From Marinitoga aeolica (GTDB lineage Bacteria; Thermotogota; Thermotogae; Petrotogales; Petrotogaceae): 64,000 bases of DNA. This document shows, in pieces, positions 16,828 through 25,196 of this stretch. How positions within the stretch are numbered: the first letter of the stretch is position 1; every line of letters begins with the position of its first letter. Below the pieces are notes generated by a model. That model had not been told where the DNA came from. It saw only the letters and a list, made by a program, of their open reading frames with translations, and did not search any database. The stretch spans positions 1,364,001 to 1,428,000 of the forward strand of contig NZ_CP069362.1 of NCBI RefSeq assembly GCF_029910535.1, written 5' to 3'. Made by a program: the position numbers and the translations under genes.

Positions 16828-18364
16828 AATAGGAAATAATAATTTTGTTTCTTCCAAGATTTTTAGCCTGATATAAATTGTTGTCAGCTATTTCTAAAAA
16901 ATTTTTATAATCATTAGTTTCAGGAATTTTTGAAATAGCTCCAATACTTATTGTAAATTTTATAAATTTATCTTCAAATTTAAATTCGTTTTTTTCAATG
17001 TCTTTACGTATAGATTCGAGCATAGTTTTGAAAGGTGTTGACGATTTTGATAGGTAATATATCACAAATTCTTCTCCACCATATCTAAAAATTTTATCAT
17101 TGTCCCTATGAAAATGTTTTTTTAAAATTTTACCAAACTCTTTTAAGCAATAATCTCCAGCGAGATGTCCGTAATTATCATTAATTTTTTTAAAATGGTC
17201 TATATCTATAATTGCAAAATTAATGTATAATTTTTCTCTATATGCGAATTTATAATCGCTAATAAAGCTCTCATTAAAAAATCTTCTATTATATAAAGAA
17301 GTTAAAGCATCAGTTATTGAAATATTTTTAAGACGTTTATTTAATTGTTCTAATTCTTTTTTTTGCTCTTCTATTTTTTTTGTTCTTTCAGCAACAAGTT
17401 TTTCCATATTATTAATGTATTTTGTTAATTCGCTTCCCATAAAATTAAATTTTGTTGCAAGTAATTTAATTTCATCATCAAAATCTTTTTTTATTTTTAC
17501 TGGTTGAAATTTTTTAAAATTAAAATTACCGATAATTTTAGTAATATATATTAATGGATTTGATATTTTTGATGATATATATCGGGCAATTGGCCATGTA
17601 AACAATGGAATGAAAAGTAATATTAAAATAAAGAAAATTAAAGACTTATATATATTTTTGAAAACAATGTGTTTATCTTCTAAAATGCTTAAATTTATAT
17701 TATTGTTAATGCTAAAAGTTATAGATTTGAAACAACATTTATTTTGATAATTGCTGGAAATTATTTTTGTGGAATGGTTTTGAAGTAAATAAAAATTCTT
17801 ATCCTGGGATATTAATAATTTATATGCATTTTCAAATTTTAAGTTAGATAAAAAATCATAAAAAATATCATTAAGATTTAAAATAAAAATTAGATTTTTT
17901 TCAGCTTTGAAATCAATTCTACTTTTTAATATAAGATAACAGTTGTTTTTAAAATAATACAAAAATTTTTTGTTTATAGAAGGTATATATAAATTATTTC
18001 CGGATTTTAGAATTATTTGTTGGTTTTCATTTATAATTAAAATTTCTTTGATATATTTATTTTTAGTTAATATATTTTCGAATTCCATTTTTAAGGCTTT
18101 TTCTGCAAAATCTTTTATAAGAGAATTTTTATCGAAAATAAATACAATATCATTACTTGAATTTAAATCGTCCATCGTTTTTTGTATATTTGAAAAAAGA
18201 TTTTCCAAATGACTTTTGAAAATTGTATTCAATAAAAATAGCTTTTCTGATTCATATTTGATTAATTGATTAATTCGGAGAGAGAAAGAAATAGTGATAG
18301 CAATTATTAAAATAATAAAATTTATAAGAAACATGTATTTGAAGATTCTGTTTTTAATCTTCAT
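16826..18364 (-). CDS. Membrane-bound diguanylate cyclase with extracytoplasmic sensor region
   Basis: 512 residues. One membrane helix (about 9-29), an extracytoplasmic region (about 30-235) resembling a Cache-type sensor, a second helix (about 240-260), a HAMP-like linker, a coiled coil (about 310-345) and a C-terminal GGDEF domain. The active site reads GGEEF at 429-433, which is a competent variant, and an inhibitory-site RDND lies at 420-423 with the expected five-residue spacing. DIDHFKKINDNYGHLAGD is intact. It should make c-di-GMP from two GTP. The start is one base after the stop of the solute-binding protein gene, so the two are coupled and the binding protein may feed the sensor. 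Confidence 0.92.
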   Translation of the reverse strand: MKIKNRIFKYMFLINFIILIIAITISFSLRINQLIKYESEKLFLLNTIFKSHLENLFSNIQKTMDDLNSSNDIVFIFDKNSLIKDFAEKALKMEFENILTKNKYIKEILIINENQQIILKSGNNLYIPSINKKFLYYFKNNCYLILKSRIDFKAEKNLIFILNLNDIFYDFLSNLKFENAYKLLISQDKNFYLLQNHSTKIISSNYQNKCCFKSITFSINNNINLSILEDKHIVFKNIYKSLIFFILILLFIPLFTWPIARYISSKISNPLIYITKIIGNFNFKKFQPVKIKKDFDDEIKLLATKFNFMGSELTKYINNMEKLVAERTKKIEEQKKELEQLNKRLKNISITDALTSLYNRRFFNESFISDYKFAYREKLYINFAIIDIDHFKKINDNYGHLAGDYCLKEFGKILKKHFHRDNDKIFRYGGEEFVIYYLSKSSTPFKTMLESIRKDIEKNEFKFEDKFIKFTISIGAISKIPETNDYKNFLEIADNNLYQAKNLGRNKIIISY

Positions 18365-18365
18365 A

Positions 18366-19313
18366 TTATCGTGTCCTTTTTAAAATATCAAGATAATCAT
18401 AATAATTTATTCCTATATATTTTTTAAAAAGGAGATTAAATTTTTCTGTTTCTTTGAATAAAGACATAAAATTTCCAAGTACAGCATTTAATTCCAAAGT
18501 TTTTGGTGATGTACAAAAAGCTAAATAACCAATATTATTAGCAATAAAAAGAGGTTTTAGATTCTCTTTAAAAGTATAGGTGTTAAATATTTTAGAAAAA
18601 AATGAAAATGAATCTAATATGCTTATATCAGCATTTTTTAATATTACTTGATAGTAAAAAGCATATCTATTAAATTTAATTCCCTCTGGAATTAATAAAA
18701 TTTCTACATCGTTTTTTGAGGGTTTTTTATAAGGTTCTAAAAATATAATTTTATCATTATCAATGCTGATTTTGTTTATTATATAATGAAGTTTCCTTTT
18801 ATTCAATTCGTTTATAAGTGTTGTGTAAAAATTATAAGTTTCGGCAGTTATTATTTTTTTTCCTTTGAAATCATTATATGAACTTATATTTTCGCTTTTT
18901 CTTGTAAAAAATAATTCGGCATTTTCTATAAAAGGAATCATTTTAACGAGTTTTTTTCTTTGGTCGGTTACAGTAATAATATCAGCGACAATATCAATGC
19001 TATTATAAATGTCTGGAATACCAGATAAATTATTTTTTAGCATATTTTTGCCATTTTTTGTCCAATAATCACTAAAATAATTTACAATTTTTATTTTCAT
19101 ATCGACATTTAAATAATCAGCAAAGCTTTTAGCTAATTCATAACAAAATCCTGGTTTATTTGGGATATCTGGTTGATAAACAACATCACTTGGAATATTT
19201 CTTATTCCAATAATTAAATATCCTGAATCTAAGATTTCTTTTAAGGTACGAGCGTTAATAACACTAAATATAAAAGTGAAAAAAACAATTAAAAAGATAA
19301 TTTTTTTATACAT
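18366..19313 (-). CDS. Periplasmic solute-binding-like protein (SBP family 3 fold)
   Basis: 315 residues from the ATG at 19313 (AAGGAT nine bases upstream); an in-frame GTG at 19322 lies in the ribosome site. A signal peptide spans about residues 1-22 (MYKKIIFLIVFFTFIFSVIN). The mature part has TLKEILDSGYLIIGIR, PGFCYELAKSFADYLN and VDIVADIITVTDQRKK, typical of amino-acid-type binding proteins (PF00497). No ABC permease or ATPase is nearby. The neighbour one base downstream is a diguanylate cyclase with an outer sensor region, so this protein may act as a ligand receptor for signalling rather than for transport. That role is inference. Confidence 0.8.
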   Translation of the reverse strand: MYKKIIFLIVFFTFIFSVINARTLKEILDSGYLIIGIRNIPSDVVYQPDIPNKPGFCYELAKSFADYLNVDMKIKIVNYFSDYWTKNGKNMLKNNLSGIPDIYNSIDIVADIITVTDQRKKLVKMIPFIENAELFFTRKSENISSYNDFKGKKIITAETYNFYTTLINELNKRKLHYIINKISIDNDKIIFLEPYKKPSKNDVEILLIPEGIKFNRYAFYYQVILKNADISILDSFSFFSKIFNTYTFKENLKPLFIANNIGYLAFCTSPKTLELNAVLGNFMSLFKETEKFNLLFKKYIGINYYDYLDILKRTR

Positions 19314-19391
19314 AAAAATCACATCCTTGAAAATATTTCTTTACAAAATTATATCACAATTATGACAAAAAAACAAAATTATTTATTGTTG

Positions 19392-19623
19392 CAGACTGTT
19401 GACAAAATAAAATAATCAAAATAATATTTGCTCATCCAGTGAAAATTCTTATTCCTCAAAAATGCTCATTCCCGCCTGTCGTTCAAACTCACATCCGTGC
19501 TCGGTTTCACTCAATTTTGCATCCATGCAAAATTGTCAGGCTTCATTCACATTTTTTCGGGAATTTTCAAGGATTCGCTCATATTATTTTTTCATATTTT
19601 ATTTTGTACTTTGTCTACAAACT
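19392..19623. mobile_element. Palindromic MITE-like element, copy 1
   Basis: About 232 bp in the otherwise gene-free stretch 19314-19652. Terminal inverted repeats are CAGACTGTTGACAAAAT (19392-19408) and, on the other strand, AGTTTGTAGACAAAGT (19623-19608). Inside, AAAATAATAT and GAAAATTC have matching complements near the right end. The core has three nested stems: ATTCCCG/CGGGAAT (19468-19474 with 19558-19564), GCCTG/CAGGC (19474-19478 with 19537-19541) and an 11-bp stem CAATTTTGCAT/ATGCAAAATTG with a CC loop (19512-19535). It encodes no convincing protein. A second copy lies at 26675-26913. It abuts the hsp20 terminator. Confidence 0.75.
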
Positions 19624-19657
19624 AAAAGCTCCAGGAAAAACGCCTGGAGCTTTTAGT
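19621..19657 (-). terminator. Intrinsic terminator of hsp20
   Basis: ACTAAAAGCTCCAGG (19621-19635) and its complement at 19643-19657 form a perfect 15-bp stem around AAAAACG. The hairpin contains the hsp20 stop codon. Its first three bases are shared with the right end of the palindromic element. Confidence 0.8.
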
Positions 19658-20105
19658 CAATATTGATTTGTTTTGATTTTTTAGCTTTTTCAGGTAATTT
19701 TGGTATTTCTATTTTTAAAACACCATCTTTGAATTTTGCTTTGATTTTTTCAATATCAATGTAATCGGGTAATCTAATAGATCTCTCGAATTTTCCAAAA
19801 TATCTTTCCCTTTTGATATAATTTCTTCCTTTTTCTTCTTTATCGTCTTTCTTTTCAGCAGATATTGTTAAAATGTCATCATCTAATCTAATATTAATAT
19901 CTTTTTTATCATATCCTGGCACATCGGCTTCAATAACTATATCTTTATCTGTTTCGTATATATCCAAGTTGGGCATGGTATATCCTCTGGAATTTTCGAA
20001 GATATCAAGAGTTCCGAAATCATCGAATAGTCTTTCAATTTCTCTTTTTAAAGTTTCAAATGGTTCAAAAAAGTTTCCTTTTTCATATCTTTTGATTTCA
20101 CTCAT
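19653..20105 (-). CDS. Small heat shock protein, Hsp20/alpha-crystallin family
   Basis: 150 residues. N-terminal arm EPFETLKREIERLFDDF, an alpha-crystallin domain (about 45-135: PNLDIYETDKDIVIEADVPG, RYFGKFERSIRLP, AKFKDGVLKIEIPK) and a short tail. These ATP-independent chaperones hold unfolding proteins as oligomers. The C-terminal IxI/V anchoring motif is weak (INID at the end), which may affect oligomer contacts. AGGAGGGG precedes the ATG at 20105. Expression may be controlled by the palindrome at 20179-20196. Confidence 0.95.
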   Translation of the reverse strand: MSEIKRYEKGNFFEPFETLKREIERLFDDFGTLDIFENSRGYTMPNLDIYETDKDIVIEADVPGYDKKDINIRLDDDILTISAEKKDDKEEKGRNYIKRERYFGKFERSIRLPDYIDIEKIKAKFKDGVLKIEIPKLPEKAKKSKQINID

Positions 20106-20178
20106 GATATCCCCTCCTTTTTATAATTTTTTCTTTTTCATTGACTTCCGTTATTTATGACGAAAAAATATTTATTAG

Positions 20179-20196
20179 GTTCAAATGTATTTGAAC
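20179..20196. promoter_or_regulatory. Perfect 18-bp palindrome between hsp20 and the nqr operon, putative operator
   Basis: GTTCAAATGTATTTGAAC has 8-bp arms around GT. It lies 74 bases upstream of the hsp20 start and about 200 bases before the nqr promoter. It differs from the CIRCE element bound by HrcA. The remainder of the gap 20106-20456 is very AT-rich and holds only the nqr promoter. Confidence 0.5.
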
Positions 20197-20395
20197 AACT
20201 AAAAAAATTATAAAAATATTATATATAAAAATATTTAATTATACTAAATATATTTTTTACTAAATTTTATAGCATTCTTTACTATTAATTGATAATTAGA
20301 ATTATTAATATTACTTTTCATATATAACAATTTTTGGTAAATTAAGTGGTATAATTTAATTGTTAAAAGGTAATTTAATGATATAAATTTTAAAT

Positions 20396-20424
20396 TTGTA
20401 ATTAATATAAAAATTTGATATAAT
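20396..20424 (+). promoter_or_regulatory. Promoter of the nqr operon
   Basis: TTGTAA (20396-20401), 17-base spacer, TATAAT (20419-20424), 33 bases before the GTG start at 20457 with AGGGGGTGG. Confidence 0.8.
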
Positions 20425-20456
20425 TTATCTGAAAAATAAAATTAGGGGGTGGTTTA

Positions 20457-21350
20457 GTGAAAAAAAGTTTTTTTCTTAAACAGCCTATGATGAGGCGGGT
20501 GTTGTATGCACTAACTCCTATATACTTGTTTGCTTTATACTTTTATGGAGTTAGACTTTTATTATTAAGTGTTGTTGTTTTTGGAGGAGGCATAATAACT
20601 GAATATATAATGGAAAAAAGAGTTAAAAAAAATGTATCAGAAGCCGTCCTTGTAACTTCTATGCTTTTTGTTCTATCTTTGCCTCCTTTAACGCCATGGT
20701 GGATAGCTTTGATAGGTATCATTTTTGGAGTATTGTTTGGAAAAGAAGTTTTTGGTGGTTTTGGGAGAAATCCTTTTAACCCTGCTATAGTTGGAAGATT
20801 ATTTATTTATATAACCTTTCCAAATATTATGACATATGGCTGGATGGAACCGGGTAATTTTGGGATAAATGCCATTACTACGGCAACACCTTTAAAAATT
20901 ATGAGAAGTGGAGAAGCGTCTTTTAATCTATTAAAAATGTTTTTTGGATTTAGAGCTGGCTCAATGGGTGAAAGTTTTATATTTCTAATAATCATAGCTG
21001 CAATTTATTTAATTTATACCAAAACTGCGAGCTGGAAAATAATTTTATCAACATTTTTAAGTGCAACTACAATGATTTATATTTTTTATTTTGCAGGTTT
21101 TATTAATTATCCACTTCAATTTTTAATGTCTGGTAGTTTGCTATTTGTTACAGTGTTTATGGCAACTGACCCAATTAGTGGTCCTAAAAATCAAAAAGCT
21201 CATTGGTACTATGGAATTTTGATTGGAGTTATAACTATATTGATTAGAACATTTTCATTATTTCCTGAAGGAACAAGTTTTGCGGTTTTATTGGGCAATA
21301 CTTTTGCACCTTTAATGGATGAGCTTCTTAAAAAGAAGGTGAAAAAATGA
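20457..21350 (+). CDS. nqrB: Na+-translocating NADH oxidoreductase, NqrB/RnfD-type subunit
   Basis: 297 residues, polytopic membrane protein with about eight to ten helices. Family motifs are FGRNPFNPAIVGRLF and TATDPISGPKNQKAHW, the second typed here as ATDPISGPKNQ. The covalent FMN site of NqrB/RnfD is expected within an SGATxL sequence; here the matching place reads ITTATPLKIM, with Thr kept and Gly-Ala changed. It is shorter than classical NqrB (over 400 residues) and close to RnfD. The GTG start at 20457 has a strong ribosome site. It opens a five-gene NQR-type operon and overlaps the next gene by four bases. Confidence 0.88.
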   Translation: MKKSFFLKQPMMRRVLYALTPIYLFALYFYGVRLLLLSVVVFGGGIITEYIMEKRVKKNVSEAVLVTSMLFVLSLPPLTPWWIALIGIIFGVLFGKEVFGGFGRNPFNPAIVGRLFIYITFPNIMTYGWMEPGNFGINAITTATPLKIMRSGEASFNLLKMFFGFRAGSMGESFIFLIIIAAIYLIYTKTASWKIILSTFLSATTMIYIFYFAGFINYPLQFLMSGSLLFVTVFMATDPISGPKNQKAHWYYGILIGVITILIRTFSLFPEGTSFAVLLGNTFAPLMDELLKKKVKK

Positions 21351-21964
21351 AAAAGGAAAGTAAATTATATGTAGTTATATTTACTTTTGTTATTTCATTT
21401 GTTTTTGTTTTTATATTGGCATTAGCAAATGAGTTGACTAAAGAAAAGGTTAAAATAAATGAAGAATTATTCCAAAGAAAGGCTATACTCTCTGCTATGG
21501 GAATAGAATTTAAAACTGATAAAGAAGCTTATAAATTATTTGATGAAAAAGTTAAAGTTGAAAAAATTAAAGATATAGATGTTTATAAATCAAATGTGAA
21601 TGGAGAGGATGTATACGCCGTTGTTTTTGTTGGTAATGGATTATGGAGTACTATTAGAGGAGTACTTGCAGTTAATAAGGACTTAACTAGAATTATAGGG
21701 ATAGATTTCATTTCCCAAAGCGAAACTCCGGGTTTGGGAGGAAGAATTGAAGAAGCATGGTTTAAAGGACAATTTAGATTTGAAAGGATTAAAGATGGAA
21801 AAATAAAAATGATTATAGGAGGAACTGGTAAAGGAGATTTTAACCATGAAAATGGCGAATTTGAAGCAATTACAGGTGCTACAAGAACATCTGAAGCAGT
21901 AGCAGCCATGTTAAATAAGTATTTGTCTATTTTAAAAAACCTCTTAGGGGGTGAATTGAGATGA
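21347..21964 (+). CDS. nqrC: NqrC/RnfG-type FMN-binding subunit
   Basis: 205 residues: one N-terminal membrane helix (about 8-26) and an extracytoplasmic FMN-binding domain. The motif for covalent FMN attachment through phosphothreonyl ester, (S/T)GAT-x-(S/T)S, is present as ITGATRTSEAVAAM near residue 178, and SETPGLGGRIEEAWFKGQF matches the family. Overlaps of four bases on both sides show tight coupling with nqrB and nqrD. Confidence 0.92.
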   Translation: MKKESKLYVVIFTFVISFVFVFILALANELTKEKVKINEELFQRKAILSAMGIEFKTDKEAYKLFDEKVKVEKIKDIDVYKSNVNGEDVYAVVFVGNGLWSTIRGVLAVNKDLTRIIGIDFISQSETPGLGGRIEEAWFKGQFRFERIKDGKIKMIIGGTGKGDFNHENGEFEAITGATRTSEAVAAMLNKYLSILKNLLGGELR

Positions 21965-22563
21965 GTGAATACAATAAAGTGTTAAAAGAAAATGTATGGT
22001 ACAATAATCCAGTTTTTGTTCAAATTTTGGGAATATGTTCAGCATTAGCAGTTACTAATAATTTAACAAACACATTTATTATGACTATTGCAGTAAGTTT
22101 GGTTACAGCATTTTCAAGTTTGACCGTTTCAATAATAAAAGGACTAATTCCAAGAAAAGTAAGAATGATAGTACAAACATTAATTATAGCTTTCTATGTT
22201 ATTATTGTGGATATTATTTTAAGGGCATATTTGCCAGGAATAAGTAAAGCGTTGGGACCATATGTTGGATTAATAATAACCAATTGTATTATTATGGGAA
22301 GAGCAGAAGGTTTTGCGCAATCAAATGGACCAATTATATCTTTTTGGGATGGCTTTACATCTGGTCTTGGATATTTAGTAGTTCTAATGGTTGTAGCATT
22401 TTTTAGAGAATTACTTGGCTTTGGAACATTGTTTGGTTATAGAGTTTTACCTGAAGGATTTATGTCCTGGACAATCATGTTAATGGCACCAAGTGCATTT
22501 TTTATGCTTGCAATTTTTATATGGGTTGCAAAAGGTATAATGTTAAGAAAGGAGGCTAAATAA
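21961..22563 (+). CDS. nqrD: NqrD/RnfE-type membrane subunit
   Basis: 200 residues with six membrane helices. NPVFVQILGICSALAVTNNL near the N-terminus, ALGPYVGLIITNCIIMGRAE and DGFTSGLGY are conserved in this subunit family. A Cys sits in each symmetrical half (ILGICS and TNCIIMGR), the pair that holds an intramembrane iron-sulfur cluster together with the partner subunit. It overlaps nqrE by one base. Confidence 0.93.
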   Translation: MSEYNKVLKENVWYNNPVFVQILGICSALAVTNNLTNTFIMTIAVSLVTAFSSLTVSIIKGLIPRKVRMIVQTLIIAFYVIIVDIILRAYLPGISKALGPYVGLIITNCIIMGRAEGFAQSNGPIISFWDGFTSGLGYLVVLMVVAFFRELLGFGTLFGYRVLPEGFMSWTIMLMAPSAFFMLAIFIWVAKGIMLRKEAK

Positions 22564-23159
22564 TGGCTCCAAATATAAATCCTTTTATATTATTTTTTGC
22601 ATCAATTTTTACAAGTAATATATTACTTGCTAATTTTCTTGGAATGTGTTCATTTATTTCAATATCTAAAGACATAACTTCATCAAATGGTTTAGGAATG
22701 GCAGTTACAATGGTAATGACAATAACTACAGCTTTAAATTGGATTGTATATAATAAAATTATAGTTCCATTAGGATTAGAATATTTAAGATATATTATTT
22801 TTATAATTGTTATTGCTGCAGTTGTACAAATATTGGAAATGCTTATTGATAGGTTATCACCAAATTTATATATGAGCTTAGGTATTTTTTTACCATTAAT
22901 TACTGTTAATTGTGCAATTTTAGGTGTTTCATTATTTATGCAATTGAGATATTATACATTTATCCAGTCTATATTCTATGGATTAGGTTCTGGTCTTGGC
23001 TGGTGGTTAGCAATTATGGCGTTAGCAGCTATTAGAAAAAGAGTTGATAAAAGTCCTAATGTTCCTGCTGCTTTAAAAGGCCCAGGGTTGACGTTGATTA
23101 TTATAGGTATAATGGCCATGGCATTCATAGGATTCTCAGGAATGCTTAATGTACAGTGA
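22563..23159 (+). CDS. nqrE: NqrE/RnfA-type membrane subunit
   Basis: 198 residues, six helices and opposite topology to NqrD. NILLANFLGMCSFISISKD and FLPLITVNCAILGVSLFM carry the matching Cys residues, and GLGSGLGWWLAIMALAAIR is typical of the C-terminal half. Together with NqrD it forms the intramembrane 2Fe-2S site and Na+ path. Confidence 0.93.
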   Translation: MAPNINPFILFFASIFTSNILLANFLGMCSFISISKDITSSNGLGMAVTMVMTITTALNWIVYNKIIVPLGLEYLRYIIFIIVIAAVVQILEMLIDRLSPNLYMSLGIFLPLITVNCAILGVSLFMQLRYYTFIQSIFYGLGSGLGWWLAIMALAAIRKRVDKSPNVPAALKGPGLTLIIIGIMAMAFIGFSGMLNVQ

Positions 23160-23165
23160 GGTGAT

Positions 23166-24284
23166 ATGATGAGTCCTATTATATTAGCACCTTTAGTAGT
23201 TTCAATTATTAGTGGAGTTTTAGCAGCTATAATTGCTATAGTTGATGGAATAGTAAACAATTATGGAGAAGTTAAAGTTAATATTAATGGGGAAAAAGAA
23301 ATAACGGTGAAGGGTGGAGCATCTCTTCTAACCACTTTATCAGAAACTGGTATTTTTGTACCATCTGCTTGTGGAGGTAGAGGAAGTTGTGGTGCATGCA
23401 AAGTAAAGGTTTTATCAGATGTTGGCCCACATTTGCCTACCGAAACCCCAATGCTCACACCAGAAGAGATAAAAGAAAATATTAGATTATCCTGTCAGGT
23501 TAAAGTAAAAAAAGATATTGAAATATGGCTTCCAGAAGAATTGTTTAATGTAAAGAAATATAAGACAAGAATAGAAAAGATTACAGATGTAACTCATGAT
23601 ATTAAAGAAGTTCGTTTTAAATTATTAGAACCATCAGAAGTAAACTTTAAAGCAGGGCAATATATGCAAATAGTGGTTCCACCTTATGAAAAGATAAAAG
23701 AACCCACACAAAGAGCGTATTCTATATCATCATTACCGTCAGAAAAAAATTCATTTGAATTGTTAATAAGGCTTGTCCCCGGTGGGATTGCAACAACATA
23801 TGTTCATAATTATTTAAAAGAAGGAGATACAATGGAAGTTATAGGACCATTTGGAGAGTTTTATTTAAGGGATACAGATGCAGATGTAATAGGTGTTGCA
23901 GGCGGATCGGGAATGGCTCCTTTAAAATCAATAATTTTAGATATGTATGAAAAAGGAATAACAAATAGAAATGTTTGGTATTTCTTTGGAGCAAGATCTT
24001 TGAGAGATTTATATTATGTAGAAATGTTTAGAGAATTAGAAAAAAAATGGCCTAATTTCCATTTTGTTCCTGCACTTTCTGAACCTTTACCTGAAGATAA
24101 TTGGGAAGGGGAAACAGGTTTTATCACCGATGTATTAGATAAATATATTAAGGAAAAAATGGATCAGAATACACCTAAAGAAGGATATTTGTGTGGAAGT
24201 CCTGGGATGATAAATGCATGTGTTAATGTTATGACAAAAAATGGTATTTCAGAGGATAAGATTTATTATGATAAGTTCGCTTAA
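23166..24284 (+). CDS. nqrF: NqrF, NADH-oxidising subunit with 2Fe-2S and FAD
   Basis: 372 residues. A membrane helix (about 5-30), a plant-type ferredoxin domain with Cys69, Cys75, Cys78 and Cys110 (CGGRGSCGAC plus a distal Cys), an FAD domain with RAYSIS at 183-188, and an NADH domain with GVAGGSGMAPL at about 243-253. It takes electrons from NADH and passes them into the complex; this subunit marks the operon as NQR rather than Rnf. The adjacent ATG at 23169 is slightly better spaced from GAGGTG. Classical NqrF is about 400 residues, so this is a compact version. Confidence 0.94.
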   Translation: MMSPIILAPLVVSIISGVLAAIIAIVDGIVNNYGEVKVNINGEKEITVKGGASLLTTLSETGIFVPSACGGRGSCGACKVKVLSDVGPHLPTETPMLTPEEIKENIRLSCQVKVKKDIEIWLPEELFNVKKYKTRIEKITDVTHDIKEVRFKLLEPSEVNFKAGQYMQIVVPPYEKIKEPTQRAYSISSLPSEKNSFELLIRLVPGGIATTYVHNYLKEGDTMEVIGPFGEFYLRDTDADVIGVAGGSGMAPLKSIILDMYEKGITNRNVWYFFGARSLRDLYYVEMFRELEKKWPNFHFVPALSEPLPEDNWEGETGFITDVLDKYIKEKMDQNTPKEGYLCGSPGMINACVNVMTKNGISEDKIYYDKFA

Positions 24285-24296
24285 GGGGGGAGAAAT

Positions 24297-24755
24297 ATGA
24301 AAATGACTCCTGAATTTCAAAAAGCTCAGGCAAATATGCAGCCGGGTATTATAACAGCTGATGGTTTTTTGGGAGACGATGATAGAAATTTAATAGATAT
24401 TATTATAGAAGATGAAGAGTTGTTATCAAGTCTAAATTGTGATGTTGAGACAATAATTGAAAAGTTAAAATATTTAAAAGAAAAAGGAGAAAAAGGATTG
24501 GGAGAACCAATAACCGTTGATGGAAAATGGGAAGTTCAGGTTGGAGAAGCAAGAGGACATTTACCATGCCCATTTGAAGATGGAATATTCAGAAAAGTTG
24601 TGACAAAAGTAGTAAATCTTAAAAATAATGAAAGTATTATATTTAGTGATTTATCTCTACATTTAATTGAGAAACATCATTTTTTTCAGGGAAAGGGATC
24701 TCCTTTTAGGCTTGATCCTGCAAAACTTGTAAGGGTTTTGGAGATTTGTAAATAA
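24297..24755 (+). CDS. Small conserved-type protein at the end of the nqr operon, unknown function
   Basis: 152 residues, soluble, no signal peptide. It is encoded 12 bases after nqrF with AAGGGGGGAG upstream of the ATG at 24297. Notable sequence: MQPGIITADGFLGDDDRNLI, GKWEVQVGEARGHLPCPFED, IIFSDLSLHLIEKHHFFQGK and GSPFRLDPAKLVRVLEIC. Three Cys (near residues 46, 91 and the C-terminus) and a His-His pair could bind metal or a cofactor. I have an impression of similar hypothetical proteins in other anaerobes but cannot assign a family. Its place in the operon suggests an accessory or adaptor for the NQR-type complex, which lacks NqrA here. Confidence 0.7.
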   Translation: MKMTPEFQKAQANMQPGIITADGFLGDDDRNLIDIIIEDEELLSSLNCDVETIIEKLKYLKEKGEKGLGEPITVDGKWEVQVGEARGHLPCPFEDGIFRKVVTKVVNLKNNESIIFSDLSLHLIEKHHFFQGKGSPFRLDPAKLVRVLEICK

Positions 24756-24819
24756 TTAAAGTTGAATCAAAATAAAACTCATTCAAACGCTTGATTGCTA
24801 AACTGAAAAAAACATATTT

Positions 24820-25075
24820 TTAATGCACCGCATTAAAAAAAGATAAAGATTTATATTAAAAAATATAATTTAAAAGATGTTTTAATTTATAAAAACTGAT
24901 ATTTTCGCGAAGCGAAAGATTAATGCATAGCATTAAAAATAGATAAAGGTTTATATATTAAAAAAATATAATAATTAATATAGGTTATAAATAAAGCAAT
25001 TATTTTAGTTTATAATATTTAAAATTTCGCGAAGCGAAAGTTCGGGAATTTTCAATGGTTCATCCCATTATTTTT
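24820..25075. repeat. Two tandem 100-120 bp non-coding repeat units plus an element fragment
   Basis: The 440-base gap 24756-25196 has no gene. Unit 1 starts at 24820 and unit 2 at 24920, each with a TTAATGC-N3-GCATTAA hairpin, a shared AGATAAAG and TTTATAT-rich stretch, and a closing TTTCGC-GAA-GCGAAA hairpin (24903-24917 and 25025-25039). At 25041 onward TTCGGGAATTTTCAA and an ATTATTTTT tail match the right part of the palindromic elements at 19392 and 26675, so a decayed copy of that element may be present. Confidence 0.6.
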
Positions 25076-25196
25076 ATAAATTTTCTTTATGGAAATCATG
25101 TAAATTTCTAGTTTTCATTCGTTTTATTTTTGAATTCCAATAATGCTGTATTTCTTTCTAGGGTTCATTTTTTAAAATTTATTAGGGGGAAGAATT

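Noticed and set aside
16826-18364. The GGDEF protein as the missing SiaD of the sia operon
   Set aside because: It has its own sensor, lies 28 kb away and is coupled to a binding protein; nothing links it to SiaC.
19439-19666. Small protein-coding frames inside the palindromic element
   Set aside because: They have no ribosome site, consist of odd composition across the inverted repeats, and are not shared with copy 2.
20457-24284. Calling the operon Rnf
   Set aside because: There is no RnfB or RnfC, and the last subunit has the ferredoxin, FAD and NADH domains of NqrF, so NQR-type is the better label even though NqrA is missing and the B subunit is short.
24820-25040. CRISPR-like array
   Set aside because: Only two units of 100-120 bp with conserved hairpins and variable linkers; no short regular repeats and no cas genes.
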